Source: Limivivens faecihominis (lineage in GTDB: Bacteria > Bacillota > Clostridia > Lachnospirales > Lachnospiraceae). From it: a stretch of DNA of 64,000 nucleotides. Both the position numbers and the translations under genes were made by a program. Below are positions 9,035-17,270 of the stretch, one piece after another. Each line of letters opens with the position of its first letter. The first letter of the stretch is position 1. The notes below the pieces were generated by a model. It had not been told where the DNA came from. It saw only the letters and a list, made by a program, of their open reading frames with translations, and made no database searches. The stretch lies in assembly GCF_020686945.1 (NCBI RefSeq), contig NZ_JAJEPR010000009.1, positions 1 through 64,000 of the forward strand. The letters are read 5' to 3'.

Positions 9035-10216
9035 TTACTTCTGTTTCTTGATAAAATCTTCGTAAAGGGGAGACATGCTGCGGAGTTTGTCAATGATCTC
9101 TTTCAGAGATTCCACAACGTAGTCCATATCTTCTTTCGTGATCTCTTCGTTCAGGGTCAGACGCAGAGAACCGTGGGCGATCTCATGAGGCAGACCGATG
9201 GCCATCAGTACATGAGAGGGATCCAGGGAACCGGAAGTGCATGCAGATCCGCTGCTTCCGCAGATTCCTTTCATATCCAGCATGATCAGAAGGGACTCTC
9301 CCTCCAGGAACTGGAAGCTGAAGTTGGCGTTGTTCGGCAGTCTCCGGGTGCGGTCTCCGTTCAGACGGCAGTAGGGGATCTCTGTGAGCACGCGCTCGAT
9401 GAGGTAGTCTCTGGTCTCTCTTTCTTTGGCTGTACGCTCTTCCATGCTGCTCATGGCACGCTCTACGGCTTTGCCAAGACCTACGATACCAGGAACATTC
9501 TCTGTACCGGCACGGCGCTTTCTCTCCTGTGCTCCGCCGTGAACAAAGCTTCTGATCTTCACACCTTTACGGATATAGAGGAAACCAATGCCTTTGGGGC
9601 CGTTTAATTTGTGGCCGCTGGCACTGAGCATATCAATGTGACAGACATCTACATTGATCGGAAGCTGTCCGAAAGCCTGCACAGCATCGGTGTGGAAAAG
9701 GATTCCATGCTCTTTTGCGATGGCGCCGATCTCTTCGATGGGCTGAATGGTTCCGATCTCGTTGTTGGCGAACATGACGGAAATCAGGATGGTATCCGGG
9801 CGAATAGCCTTCTCCAGCTCGTCGAGTTTTACAACACCATTCTCATCCACATCCAGGTAGGTGATCTCAAAACCGCGTTTCTCCAGATACTCGCAGGTAT
9901 GAAGGATAGCGTGATGCTCGATCTTGCTTGTGATGATGTGTTTTCCTTTGGAAGCGTAGGCTTCAGCGGTAGCTTTTAAAGCCCAGTTATCGGACTCGGA
10001 ACCGCCTGCGGTAAAATAGATCTCTTCCGGCTTTGCGCCAAGAGAATCTGCGATGGTTTTTCTGGCTGCGTCCACGGCCTGTTTGCTCTTTCCGGCGAAC
10101 TCATAGACGCTGGAGGGGTTTCCGTAATACTCTGTAAAATAAGGAAGCATTGCCTCCACTACTTCCGGTGCGGTCTTCGTGGTAGCCGCATTATCAAGAT
10201 AAATTAATTTCTTCAT
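9035..10216 (-). CDS. nifS: Cysteine desulfurase NifS/IscS
   Basis: PLP enzyme that takes sulfur from cysteine and passes it to the NifU scaffold. Landmarks in the 393 residues are YLDNAATTK at the start, the N-terminal TAGGSESDN, HTDAVQAFG, the PLP lysine in SASGHKLNGPKG, and the mobile-loop catalytic cysteine in GSACTSGSLDPSHV. Its start overlaps the end of iscR by 4 bases (ATGA type), indicating coupled translation. Confidence 0.95.
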   Translation of the reverse strand: MKKLIYLDNAATTKTAPEVVEAMLPYFTEYYGNPSSVYEFAGKSKQAVDAARKTIADSLGAKPEEIYFTAGGSESDNWALKATAEAYASKGKHIITSKIEHHAILHTCEYLEKRGFEITYLDVDENGVVKLDELEKAIRPDTILISVMFANNEIGTIQPIEEIGAIAKEHGILFHTDAVQAFGQLPINVDVCHIDMLSASGHKLNGPKGIGFLYIRKGVKIRSFVHGGAQERKRRAGTENVPGIVGLGKAVERAMSSMEERTAKERETRDYLIERVLTEIPYCRLNGDRTRRLPNNANFSFQFLEGESLLIMLDMKGICGSSGSACTSGSLDPSHVLMAIGLPHEIAHGSLRLTLNEEITKEDMDYVVESLKEIIDKLRSMSPLYEDFIKKQK

Positions 10217-10695
10217 GATTTCTCACTCCTTGCACATGGCTCATTGGTTTTACCTGTCGTATGGATCTCTGTCGTCTTCTTCACACGTCTGCTCTCATTG
10301 ATCAGATCGGAAAGTTTGATCTCATCCACGGTCTTCTGAATGCTGGCATTCATCCGCTCCCAGACGTATTTTGTCACACAGAACGAGGATTCTTCACAGC
10401 CGTTTGCCTGCTCTCCCGGGCACTCCACTGCTTTCAGGCTGCCCTCCAGAGCTCGTAAGATATCTCCCACGGAAACCTCTGCGGCAGGTCTCGCCAGACG
10501 GTATCCACCGGAAGCACCCCGGATGCTCGTCACCAGACCGGCTTTCTTAAGCTTTGCCATAAGCTGTTCCAGATATCCCTCGGAAATGTGCTGGCGCTCT
10601 GCTATACTGTTCAGGGAAACCGCTTCGTTTTCACTGTAGACAGCCAGATCGATCATAGCGCTCAAACCATAACGGCCCTTCGTTGACAACTTCAT
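10213..10695 (-). CDS. iscR: Rrf2-family regulator, IscR type
   Basis: A 160-residue Rrf2 winged-helix regulator. It starts MKLSTKGRYG, the classic Rrf2 opening, with the recognition helix region around residues 28-50. The three cysteines that bind a [2Fe-2S] cluster in IscR are present (C92, C100, C106), spaced slightly more widely than in E. coli. It likely senses Fe-S status and represses its own iscR-nifS-nifU operon; a fitting dyad lies just downstream of the promoter. A basic C-terminal tail extends past the core. Confidence 0.92.
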   Translation of the reverse strand: MKLSTKGRYGLSAMIDLAVYSENEAVSLNSIAERQHISEGYLEQLMAKLKKAGLVTSIRGASGGYRLARPAAEVSVGDILRALEGSLKAVECPGEQANGCEESSFCVTKYVWERMNASIQKTVDEIKLSDLINESRRVKKTTEIHTTGKTNEPCARSEKS

Positions 10696-10725
10696 GGCAT
10701 CTTCCCTCCGTCAGCATTTTCAATT

Positions 10726-10783
10726 CCAACTATTTTGCTAGGTTTTTCATTAAGAATATAGCACCACCGTTCCGTTCTGTCAA
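10726..10783 (-). promoter_or_regulatory. iscR operon promoter and candidate IscR operator
   Basis: On the minus strand TTGACA (10778-10783) and TATATT (10755-10760) are 17 bp apart. Just downstream, 10726-10742 reads CCTAGCAAAATAGTTGG, an imperfect dyad of the form CCTA-N-TAG-GG that resembles Rrf2/IscR sites in clostridia. Placement over the start of transcription fits repression. The operator call is inference. Confidence 0.6.
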
Positions 10784-10826
10784 GTCCCCGCTTTGCATAA
10801 ACTGAAAGAAAACGGATGGTTTCTCC

Positions 10827-12362
10827 ATGGATCACAAAAAAACGGTCCTGCGGGGCGCTTTCCTTCTTACCGCCGCAGGTTTTTTAAGCCGGATTATGGG
10901 CTTCTTCTACAGGATATTCCTCTCGCGGATCATTGGTGCAGAGGGCCTGGGCCTTTACCAGATGATCTTTCCCATCCTGGCCCTCGCTCTGTCCGTCACC
11001 TCCGCAGGGCTCTCCACTGCCATTTCCCATCAGGTCTCCCGGAAAAATGCCCTCGGGGACAAAAGGGGCATCTGGAACATCTTTTTCGCCGGAGCCGCCT
11101 TTTCGCTTCTGCTCTCCTTTCTCGCGGCCGGACTCCTCAGAAGCTATGCCGGGGTTCTGGCGGAAGTTTTCTTAAAGGATGTCCGCTGTGAGGAGCTCTT
11201 GAAGTATCTGGCTCTCGCCATTCCTTTCGCCTCCCTTCACACTATCGTCACGGGCTGTTTCATCGGCAGAAAAAAGACAGGACTTCCGGCTCTCTCCCAG
11301 CTTTTCGAGCAGCTGGTCCGAATCCTCTCCTCCCTGCTGATCTGGCAGATCTTTCAGGAAAAGGGCTTTGCACCCACGCCCCTCATCGCCGTAGGCGGAA
11401 TGCTGGCTTCTGAGATTCTCACCAGCCTTCTCACCCTGCTGCTTCTGCTTTTTCAGACTCCCGTCTTTGCGCCGCCTTCCTTATCTATTATGCGAAAAAG
11501 TCTGGAAAAGCTGACGGAGATCGCCCTGCCCATCAGCGGCAGCCGTTTTTTCTTAGGGATTTTTCAGAGTATGGAGGCGGTGCTGATCCCCCTGCGGCTT
11601 CGTTTCTTCGGCTACAGCCTTTCAGAGGCCTACAGTCATTATGGCATCCTGACTGGCATGGCTCTGCCTCTGGTGCTTTTTCCCTCGGCTGTCACCGGAG
11701 CGGTCTCTATGCTCCTGATTCCGGAGATTTCGGAGGCCGATACCTTAAATGACCGGCAGGCCATTCTCCGGACAGCCAGAAGCACCGTAGCGGGCTGTCT
11801 GTACTTAGGGATTTTCTGCACCGGAAGCTTTTTTCTCTTCGGAAAGGAACTTGGGCTTTTCCTTTTTCAGAGTGAGGAGGCCGGAAGCTATATCCGGATT
11901 CTGGGCTGGATCTGTCCTTTTCTCTATCTTGGAACCACACTTTCCAGTATTCTGAACAGCCTCGGAAAAACGACCGCTGTCTTTTTTCAGAATCTCCTGG
12001 GTATCCTGATCCGGATTCTCTTTGTCTGGTTCGGTATTCCACGGTTTGGAATCCTGGGGTGTTTGCTGGGAGTTCTCTTTTCACAGCTTACCGTGGCATT
12101 GTTGGCCCTTCGGACGGTTTTTGAGGCGGTGCCGGAGATGGAGTTTGATTTGAAGGATTTGTTGATGCCGTTACTTTTTCTGGGGTGGAGTCTTTGTCTG
12201 ATTACGGTTGGGGATGGGATTATGAGTACATTCTTTCCGGCGCTTCTATCAGGAATCGAGCAAAGTCCGGTGTTACTTTTCCTTCGTGTCGGACTTTTTA
12301 CAGCAGCTTACTCTTTCTTTACTTTATATTTTTTTCGAACACATGCTCAAGGACGTTCATAG
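10827..12362 (+). CDS. Polysaccharide/lipid flippase of the MOP superfamily (SpoVB/MurJ-like)
   Basis: A 511-residue, very hydrophobic integral membrane protein with about 12-14 predicted helices. It opens with RGAFLLTAAGFLSRIMGFFYR, the typical start of SpoVB/RfbX-type transporters, followed by SRIIGAEGLGLYQM. Family members flip undecaprenyl-linked oligosaccharides or lipid II across the membrane; the SpoVB branch acts in spore cortex formation. The sequence alone does not decide which substrate is moved. It is a single-gene unit divergent from iscR, with a hairpin terminator behind it. Confidence 0.85.
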   Translation: MDHKKTVLRGAFLLTAAGFLSRIMGFFYRIFLSRIIGAEGLGLYQMIFPILALALSVTSAGLSTAISHQVSRKNALGDKRGIWNIFFAGAAFSLLLSFLAAGLLRSYAGVLAEVFLKDVRCEELLKYLALAIPFASLHTIVTGCFIGRKKTGLPALSQLFEQLVRILSSLLIWQIFQEKGFAPTPLIAVGGMLASEILTSLLTLLLLLFQTPVFAPPSLSIMRKSLEKLTEIALPISGSRFFLGIFQSMEAVLIPLRLRFFGYSLSEAYSHYGILTGMALPLVLFPSAVTGAVSMLLIPEISEADTLNDRQAILRTARSTVAGCLYLGIFCTGSFFLFGKELGLFLFQSEEAGSYIRILGWICPFLYLGTTLSSILNSLGKTTAVFFQNLLGILIRILFVWFGIPRFGILGCLLGVLFSQLTVALLALRTVFEAVPEMEFDLKDLLMPLLFLGWSLCLITVGDGIMSTFFPALLSGIEQSPVLLFLRVGLFTAAYSFFTLYFFRTHAQGRS

Positions 12363-12404
12363 CATCAGGTCTCAGACCCGCCCATTACAAAACGCAAATC
12401 CAGC

Positions 12405-12437
12405 CTATTGCAAACAAGTTTGCATAGTCTGTTTTTG
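12405..12437 (+). terminator. Intrinsic terminator of the flippase gene
   Basis: CTATTGCAAAC pairs with GTTTGCATAG (one unpaired base) and is followed by TCTG and five T. The remaining bases up to 12552 hold no gene; they carry the promoter region of the next gene, not clearly readable. Confidence 0.65.
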
Positions 12438-12552
12438 TGTTTTGCTTATGCTCTGAACTGTTAAGTTTAAAATAAGAATTTTTCCCTTGTCAGAACTTTT
12501 TTTCTATGCGATGATAGTAAAAAAGGAAGAAAATTCTGGCAGGAGGATGATC

Positions 12553-13272
12553 ATGAAACGCAGGATAAAAACAACGTTCTGTCTGCTGGCCGCGGCGATC
12601 TGCTTTCTGTTTCCCCTGAAGGGGCAGGCTGCAGACTCTTATGAATGGGTGATGGACTCAGTCAACGCGCGAATCCAGTATGTGAACACAACAACAGGCG
12701 AACCTCTGAAATCTCAGTTTAAAAAGATCAAAGGCTACATCTACTATTTTGACAAGAATGGCTACGCAGCCACCGGTTTTACCAAGATTGATGGCTTCTA
12801 TTACTACTTTGACAGCACCGGCGCCATGCTGAGAAGCGAATGGCGGGCAGACCGCTACTTCCTCTACAATGGACGGATGGCTGTCAATCAGTATGTGAAG
12901 AGTGCAACCGGTTATACTTACGTTGGAAAAGACGGCACGCCAGTGGAGAATTATTCCAAGTCACGGCCAGCCAAATTCATTAAAGATTCTGTAGGTTTCC
13001 GTTACCGGAATCTGGACGGCACCTATTCCCGGAAGACCTGGCAATGCATCAAGGGTTCCTGGTATTATTTCTATTCCAGCGGCTATATGGCCCGTCGCAC
13101 AAAGCTTGGCATGTATTATGTAGGCACTAACGGAAAAATGGTCACGAACCGATGGATCAAAATCGGAAACTACAAATACTATTACGGGGCAGACGGACGG
13201 ATGACCAAAAAAGTACGGATCAAGTCCTCCTCCACCGGTTCCTCCGGCAATACCATTGTCGATATCAATTAA
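12553..13272 (+). CDS. Secreted cell-wall-binding repeat protein
   Basis: A 239-residue exported protein. The N-terminus MKRRIKTTFC plus a hydrophobic core ending in GQA-AD is a signal peptide. The mature part is a run of aromatic/glycine repeats (IYYFDKNGYAATGF, YYYFDSTGAMLRSEW, WYYFYSSGYMARR, KYYYGADGRMTK) of the choline/cell-wall-binding type. No catalytic domain is present, so it probably only binds wall polymers or acts as an adaptor. The chosen ATG has AGGAGG six bases upstream; an upstream in-frame ATG (12487) has none. A low-complexity Ser/Thr tail closes the protein. Function unknown. Confidence 0.82.
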   Translation: MKRRIKTTFCLLAAAICFLFPLKGQAADSYEWVMDSVNARIQYVNTTTGEPLKSQFKKIKGYIYYFDKNGYAATGFTKIDGFYYYFDSTGAMLRSEWRADRYFLYNGRMAVNQYVKSATGYTYVGKDGTPVENYSKSRPAKFIKDSVGFRYRNLDGTYSRKTWQCIKGSWYYFYSSGYMARRTKLGMYYVGTNGKMVTNRWIKIGNYKYYYGADGRMTKKVRIKSSSTGSSGNTIVDIN

Positions 13273-13282
13273 ATCACGGCAT

Positions 13283-13319
13283 AAAAAACTCCGGCAGCGG
13301 AAATCCGCTCCGGAGTTTT
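13283..13319. terminator. Bidirectional terminator between the repeat protein and glgA
   Basis: CTCCGG/CCGGAG and AGCGGA/TCCGCT stack into one stem with a single bulge, flanked by an A-run and a T-run. Confidence 0.88.
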
Positions 13320-13333
13320 CTTATCTCTAATCT

Positions 13334-14782
13334 CTATTTTCCAGGCGCCAGCCAGTTGTACATCTCCTCGTACTTCGCTGCGGAAGCTTTCCAGGAGAAA
13401 TCAGCCGCCATGGCACGGTCGATGATCTTGTTCCACTCTCTCCGTTTGTCATAGTAAACGGACATGGCATATTTAATGGTATAGAACATTTCATGTGCGT
13501 TGTAATTCGTGAAGCTGAAGCCTGTTCCCGTACCGTCGTATTCGTTATAAGGAATGACAGTATCCTTCAGACCGCCGGTCTCACGGACGATGGGAAGGGT
13601 TCCGTAGCGAAGACTCATGAGCTGGCTTAAGCCGCAGGGTTCAAAGAGGGACGGCATCAGGAAGGCATCGCAGGAGGCATAAATCTTGTGGGACATTGCC
13701 TCGGAATAGAAGATGTTCGCGGAGACTTTGCCCGGATATTTCCATGCGAAGTGACGGAACATATTCTCGTAACGCTCTTCTCCTGTTCCCAGAACCACCA
13801 GCTGAACATCCTGTTGACAGAGCTCATCCATCATGTAGGCGATGAGGTCAAAGCCCTTCTGGTCTGTCAGACGGGAAACCACGCCGATCATAAACTTCTT
13901 GTCGTCCTTCTCAAGACCCAGCTCTTCCTGAAGAGCCTGTTTGTTTTTCACCTTTTCCTTGCGGAAATTCTTGATGTTATAGTTTTTAGTAATAAAAGCA
14001 TCCGTCTCCGGATTGTACTCATCGTAATCGATTCCGTTTACGATTCCGCGGAGGTCATTGGAACGGGCATTGAGAAGGCCGTCCAGATGCTCTCCGTAGA
14101 ACGGTGTCTTGATCTCCTCCGCATAGGTAGCACTCACGGTAGTAATCGCATCTGCATAGACCAGTCCGCCCTTGAGATAGTTGGCATCTCCGTAGGCTTC
14201 CAGTTTATCCGGTGTGAAATAGTAAGCCGGAAGTCCTGTGATATTCCGCACCGTTTTCACATCCCAGACGCCCTGAAATTTCAGGTTATGTATGGTCATG
14301 ACAGATTTGATCCCACGGTAAAACTCGTTGTCACTGAACTGATCTTTCAAGAAAACAGGAACCAGACCCGTCTGCCAGTCATGGCAGTGGATGATGTCAG
14401 GACGGAAGTCCACATCCGGCAGGATCGAGAGAGCTGCCTTTGAGAAAAATGCAAATTTTTCAATATCTTCGTAAATATTTCCGTAAGGTCTGGGACCTGC
14501 AAAATAAAACTCATTGTCGATAAAATAATACTGGATTCCTTCGTAATTCATTCCCAGTACGCCCACATACTGGCTTCTCCAGCCGAGATCCATATAAAAA
14601 TGGGTAATGTACTCCAGTCTTGACTTATACTCTTCCTTCATGCACATATACTTGGGAAGAACCACTCTAACATCAAAATATTTTTTGTCAAAGCACTTGG
14701 GCAGAGAGCCGACCACATCCGCCAATCCTCCCGTTTTGATAAAGGGAACACACTCGGAAGCGATAAATAATACCTTTTTCAT
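13334..14782 (-). CDS. glgA: Glycogen synthase (ADP-glucose type)
   Basis: GT5 glycosyltransferase that extends alpha-1,4-glucan from ADP-glucose. The 482 residues contain the N-terminal substrate motif KTGGLADVVGSLPK, the HDWQTGLVP and HNLKFQGVW segments, GVVSRLTDQKGFDLI at the start of the second Rossmann domain, and the catalytic PSLFEPCGLSQL and TGGLKDTV motifs. The frame runs 24 codons further upstream, but the ATG at 14782 opens the standard MKKVLFIASE and has AGGAGG eight bases before it. No other glg genes are adjacent, so it is transcribed alone from the promoter at 14826-14854. Confidence 0.95.
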   Translation of the reverse strand: MKKVLFIASECVPFIKTGGLADVVGSLPKCFDKKYFDVRVVLPKYMCMKEEYKSRLEYITHFYMDLGWRSQYVGVLGMNYEGIQYYFIDNEFYFAGPRPYGNIYEDIEKFAFFSKAALSILPDVDFRPDIIHCHDWQTGLVPVFLKDQFSDNEFYRGIKSVMTIHNLKFQGVWDVKTVRNITGLPAYYFTPDKLEAYGDANYLKGGLVYADAITTVSATYAEEIKTPFYGEHLDGLLNARSNDLRGIVNGIDYDEYNPETDAFITKNYNIKNFRKEKVKNKQALQEELGLEKDDKKFMIGVVSRLTDQKGFDLIAYMMDELCQQDVQLVVLGTGEERYENMFRHFAWKYPGKVSANIFYSEAMSHKIYASCDAFLMPSLFEPCGLSQLMSLRYGTLPIVRETGGLKDTVIPYNEYDGTGTGFSFTNYNAHEMFYTIKYAMSVYYDKRREWNKIIDRAMAADFSWKASAAKYEEMYNWLAPGK

Positions 14783-14825
14783 ACAATTATCCTCCTGATA
14801 CTGATAGTTCTTGCTATATAAAAGT

Positions 14826-14854
14826 ATTATACCGCATTTTCCATAAAAAGCCAA
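14826..14854 (-). promoter_or_regulatory. Sigma-A-type promoter of glgA
   Basis: TTGGCT (14849-14854) and TATAAT (14826-14831) on the minus strand, 17-bp spacer, directly after the spo0A stop codon. Confidence 0.65.
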
Positions 14855-14857
14855 TAA

Positions 14858-15658
14858 CTATCTGTTTTTATATTCTAGCCGGATTTTATCTGCAATAAGG
14901 GCAATGAACTCAGAATTGGTGGGTTTTCCTTTGCCTCCGCTGACGGTATAGCCGAAAAGTTCCTCGATCGTATCCATCTTTCCGCGGCTCCAGGCCACCT
15001 CAATCGCATGGCGGATGGCCCGCTCCACGCGGCTCGGTGTCGTCTGGTGCTTCTTAGCAATCGTAGGATATAGAATCTTCGTGATCGAATTGAGCATATC
15101 CATATCTCCCACCGACATGATGATGGCATCTCTCAGATACTGATAGCCCTTGATATGAGCGGGCACACCGATCTCATGAATGATCTCCGTCACATCCGTC
15201 TCCAGATTCCGCTCGATGTACTCAGCCTTGCTTTCGTAGGCATTAACCCGGCGAACCTCCTGGAAATTCTTCTCGCTGCGATTTTTTCTCACATGTTTGA
15301 TACGGCTGATCACCATATCATTGTCAAAAGGTTTCAGAATATAGTAATTTGCACCCAGGGCAAAGGCATCCTCCGTGATCTTCTCCTGCCCCACAGCAGT
15401 GATCACGATAAAGGCAGGGCGTTTCTTCATATTTTTGTCTTCGTTCACCCGCTCCATCACCGTTAGTCCGTCCACTTTCGGCATAATAATATCCAGAAGG
15501 ACCACATCCGGCTCTTTCGCCTTGATGATATCGTAAAGTTCTTCCCCGTTTCCGGCTTTTCCCACAACATTCAACTCCTCATCACTGCTCACGATCCGGT
15601 CCAGAAGCTCCACTATCCGCTCGTTATCGTCAGCAATGGCCACATTCAGCTTTTCCAT
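14858..15658 (-). CDS. spo0A: Stage 0 sporulation response regulator Spo0A
   Basis: Master regulator of entry into sporulation. The 266-residue protein has a receiver domain (acidic ADDNE, phosphoacceptor D56 in LLDIIMP, conserved T/A and KPFD lysine) joined to the Spo0A-specific C-terminal DNA-binding domain, recognisable by IGVPAHIKGYQYLRDAI and PSRVERAIRHAIEVAW. The ATG at 15658 has GGAGG upstream and gives MEKLNVAIADD; the longer open frame lacks a ribosome site. It lies directly after spoIVB, the order conserved in spore formers. A promoter and an adjacent 0A-box-like site suggest autoregulation. Confidence 0.97.
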   Translation of the reverse strand: MEKLNVAIADDNERIVELLDRIVSSDEELNVVGKAGNGEELYDIIKAKEPDVVLLDIIMPKVDGLTVMERVNEDKNMKKRPAFIVITAVGQEKITEDAFALGANYYILKPFDNDMVISRIKHVRKNRSEKNFQEVRRVNAYESKAEYIERNLETDVTEIIHEIGVPAHIKGYQYLRDAIIMSVGDMDMLNSITKILYPTIAKKHQTTPSRVERAIRHAIEVAWSRGKMDTIEELFGYTVSGGKGKPTNSEFIALIADKIRLEYKNR

Positions 15659-15711
15659 CTGGTCTTTCCTCCAAATCCTTTTTCGTCTTTGCTCGATCAA
15701 AAACTATAAAT

Positions 15712-15778
15712 ATTATAGTAAGAGACGGCGAAAATCGCAACCAGAACTTGTCTCCCTTTCTCGTCAGGATTCGACAAA
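15712..15778 (-). promoter_or_regulatory. spo0A promoter with candidate 0A box
   Basis: On the minus strand TTGCGA (15735-15740) and TATAAT (15712-15717) are 17 bp apart. About 30 bp further upstream, 15769-15778 reads TTTGTCGAAT, matching the TGNCGAA core bound by phosphorylated Spo0A. Together they suggest feedback on spo0A transcription. Confidence 0.65.
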
Positions 15779-15784
15779 TGAGCG

Positions 15785-15860
15785 TCAGATAAAGGCATTG
15801 GCCGTCATGGCAAAGACCGGCACCTTTTTCGCGTCGAAGCGCTCCAGCTTTTTCTGTTTT
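15785..15860 (-). pseudogene. Remnant of a receiver (REC) domain
   Basis: The minus strand encodes a short tail reading QKKLERFDAKKVPVFAMTANAF and then a stop. DAKKVPVFAMTANAF is the very typical beta-4/alpha-4 part of receiver domains in hybrid kinases and response regulators of this bacterial group. Nothing upstream in the same frame resembles the rest of a receiver, and the continuation after TANAF is lost. It is therefore read as a decayed fragment between spoIVB and spo0A. The assignment rests on motif recognition only. Confidence 0.5.
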
Positions 15861-15926
15861 TCTTTCAGGCTTTCATAGCTTCCATGAGATGCCCCCCTGC
15901 AAATTGCTGGGTATGTTTTTCTTAAT

Positions 15927-15957
15927 ATTATACGATATTTGAAAAAAAGACTGTCAA
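15927..15957 (-). promoter_or_regulatory. Promoter-like pair upstream of the spo0A region
   Basis: TTGACA (15952-15957) and TATAAT (15927-15932) on the minus strand, both consensus, but with a long 19-bp spacer. It sits just after the spoIVB stop and could give a second, longer spo0A transcript. Confidence 0.4.
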
Positions 15958-15965
15958 CAAAAACA

Positions 15966-17207
15966 CTAAGCGGTTCTGTGTGATAGCATATTCTCAATAA
16001 AAATCCCGTACCCTCTCGCTGAATCCTGGACGAAGACGTGGGTGACGGCGCCGATGAGTTTTCCGTTCTGGAGTATGGGGCTGCCGGACATGCCCTGGAT
16101 GATACCGCCGGTGAGGTTAAGGAGCTCCGGGTCGGTGACGGAGATCACCATGCTTTTGTTGGGATCGGAACCGGCTAGGTTGACTTTTTCAATCTGAATG
16201 GAGTAGGACCTGACGCTGCCGCCAACGGCTGAAAGAAGGACAGCGGGGCCGATGGTCACATCCTGCTTGTAGGCTGTCTCCACCAGTTCTCCCTGCTGAA
16301 AAATTCCCTGATCCTTTGTGATCCGACCGAAAATTCCCGAAGTGGTGTTCTTCTCGATGGTTCCCAGAACCTCAGAGGACTGATAGCGGATGATGCCGGT
16401 CATTTCCCCGGGACTTCCCTTGAGGCCTTTTACCACAGAGAGGATGTCCGTATGGTAGAGCGTCCCGCCGCTTAAATTCAGAAGAGTTCCCGTGTCCACA
16501 TCACTGATGCCGTGGCCCAGGGCCCCATAGTTTCCGTTCTCATCCATGTAAGTCAGTGTTCCGATGCCCTGGGTGTCGTCCCTGACCCAGAGGCCGAGCT
16601 TGTAACTTCCTTTTTTGTCAAGGACAGGCTGAACCAGAAGCTCCGTGAGATTTCCGTCCCGCTCTACCTTCAGGACCACAGGCTCCCCAGCGGAAGCGCC
16701 CACCTCGCTGACCAGCTCTTCCTTTCTCGTCACCGCGGAGCCGTTGGCCGCCACAATGTAATCGCCGGAATGGAGAATATTTTCCGCCGGGTCAGAAAAG
16801 CTTCCGTCGGTCTTTTCCACGGCCCCGGTCCCCACCACAAGAATTCCACGGGTCTTCATGTAGATTCCCACCGGCGTCCCGCCAGCGTACACTCGGGTCC
16901 GTGGAATCACTGTCACATCCACATTTTTTATGGGAATCACGCCCAGGAGGCTATACCGGATCTTCACTTTTCCGGATGGGATATTGGAGGAAGGCTGGCT
17001 GTCCGCCTCCAGAAATTCCTCCTCCACAAAGGGAAGATGGATCAGTCCGCTGGTACTCTCTCCCTCCGCAACCAGATACTGATCCGGTATACTACCGGAA
17101 AGAAAAACAAAGGAAAGGGCAGAAATTCCTATCAGGAACGCCAGTGCAAAGAGCAGCCGGCGTTTTTTTCCGAATCGATTCACGATCTTCACATCCTTTC
17201 GTTTCAT
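15966..17207 (-). CDS. spoIVB: SpoIVB serine peptidase
   Basis: Signalling protease made in the forespore that triggers SpoIVFB-dependent processing of pro-sigma-K in the mother cell. It has a basic N-terminus and one membrane segment (~15-37), a PDZ domain (around GILVVGTGAV to VLKVERDGN), and an S55 peptidase domain with the catalytic histidine in GALGHGISD (H232) and serine in GMSGSPILQ. At 413 residues it matches the family. The ATG at 17207 abuts the T-run of a terminator and has no ribosome site; a GTG eight codons in, with AAAGGA ten bases upstream, is a credible alternative. spo0A follows it. Confidence 0.94.
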   Translation of the reverse strand: MKRKDVKIVNRFGKKRRLLFALAFLIGISALSFVFLSGSIPDQYLVAEGESTSGLIHLPFVEEEFLEADSQPSSNIPSGKVKIRYSLLGVIPIKNVDVTVIPRTRVYAGGTPVGIYMKTRGILVVGTGAVEKTDGSFSDPAENILHSGDYIVAANGSAVTRKEELVSEVGASAGEPVVLKVERDGNLTELLVQPVLDKKGSYKLGLWVRDDTQGIGTLTYMDENGNYGALGHGISDVDTGTLLNLSGGTLYHTDILSVVKGLKGSPGEMTGIIRYQSSEVLGTIEKNTTSGIFGRITKDQGIFQQGELVETAYKQDVTIGPAVLLSAVGGSVRSYSIQIEKVNLAGSDPNKSMVISVTDPELLNLTGGIIQGMSGSPILQNGKLIGAVTHVFVQDSARGYGIFIENMLSHRTA

Positions 17208-17209
17208 CT

Positions 17210-17243
17210 AAAAAAGGATGTACCGTAACGTACATCCCTTTTT
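17210..17243. terminator. Hairpin terminator between recN and spoIVB
   Basis: GGATGTAC and GTACATCC pair across a six-base loop, extended by A-run/T-run on each side. It should end the long nusB-recN transcript, leaving spoIVB to its own forespore promoter. Confidence 0.8.
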
Positions 17244-17270
17244 AGTATGTGAAAATCCAATCGAGTCACA

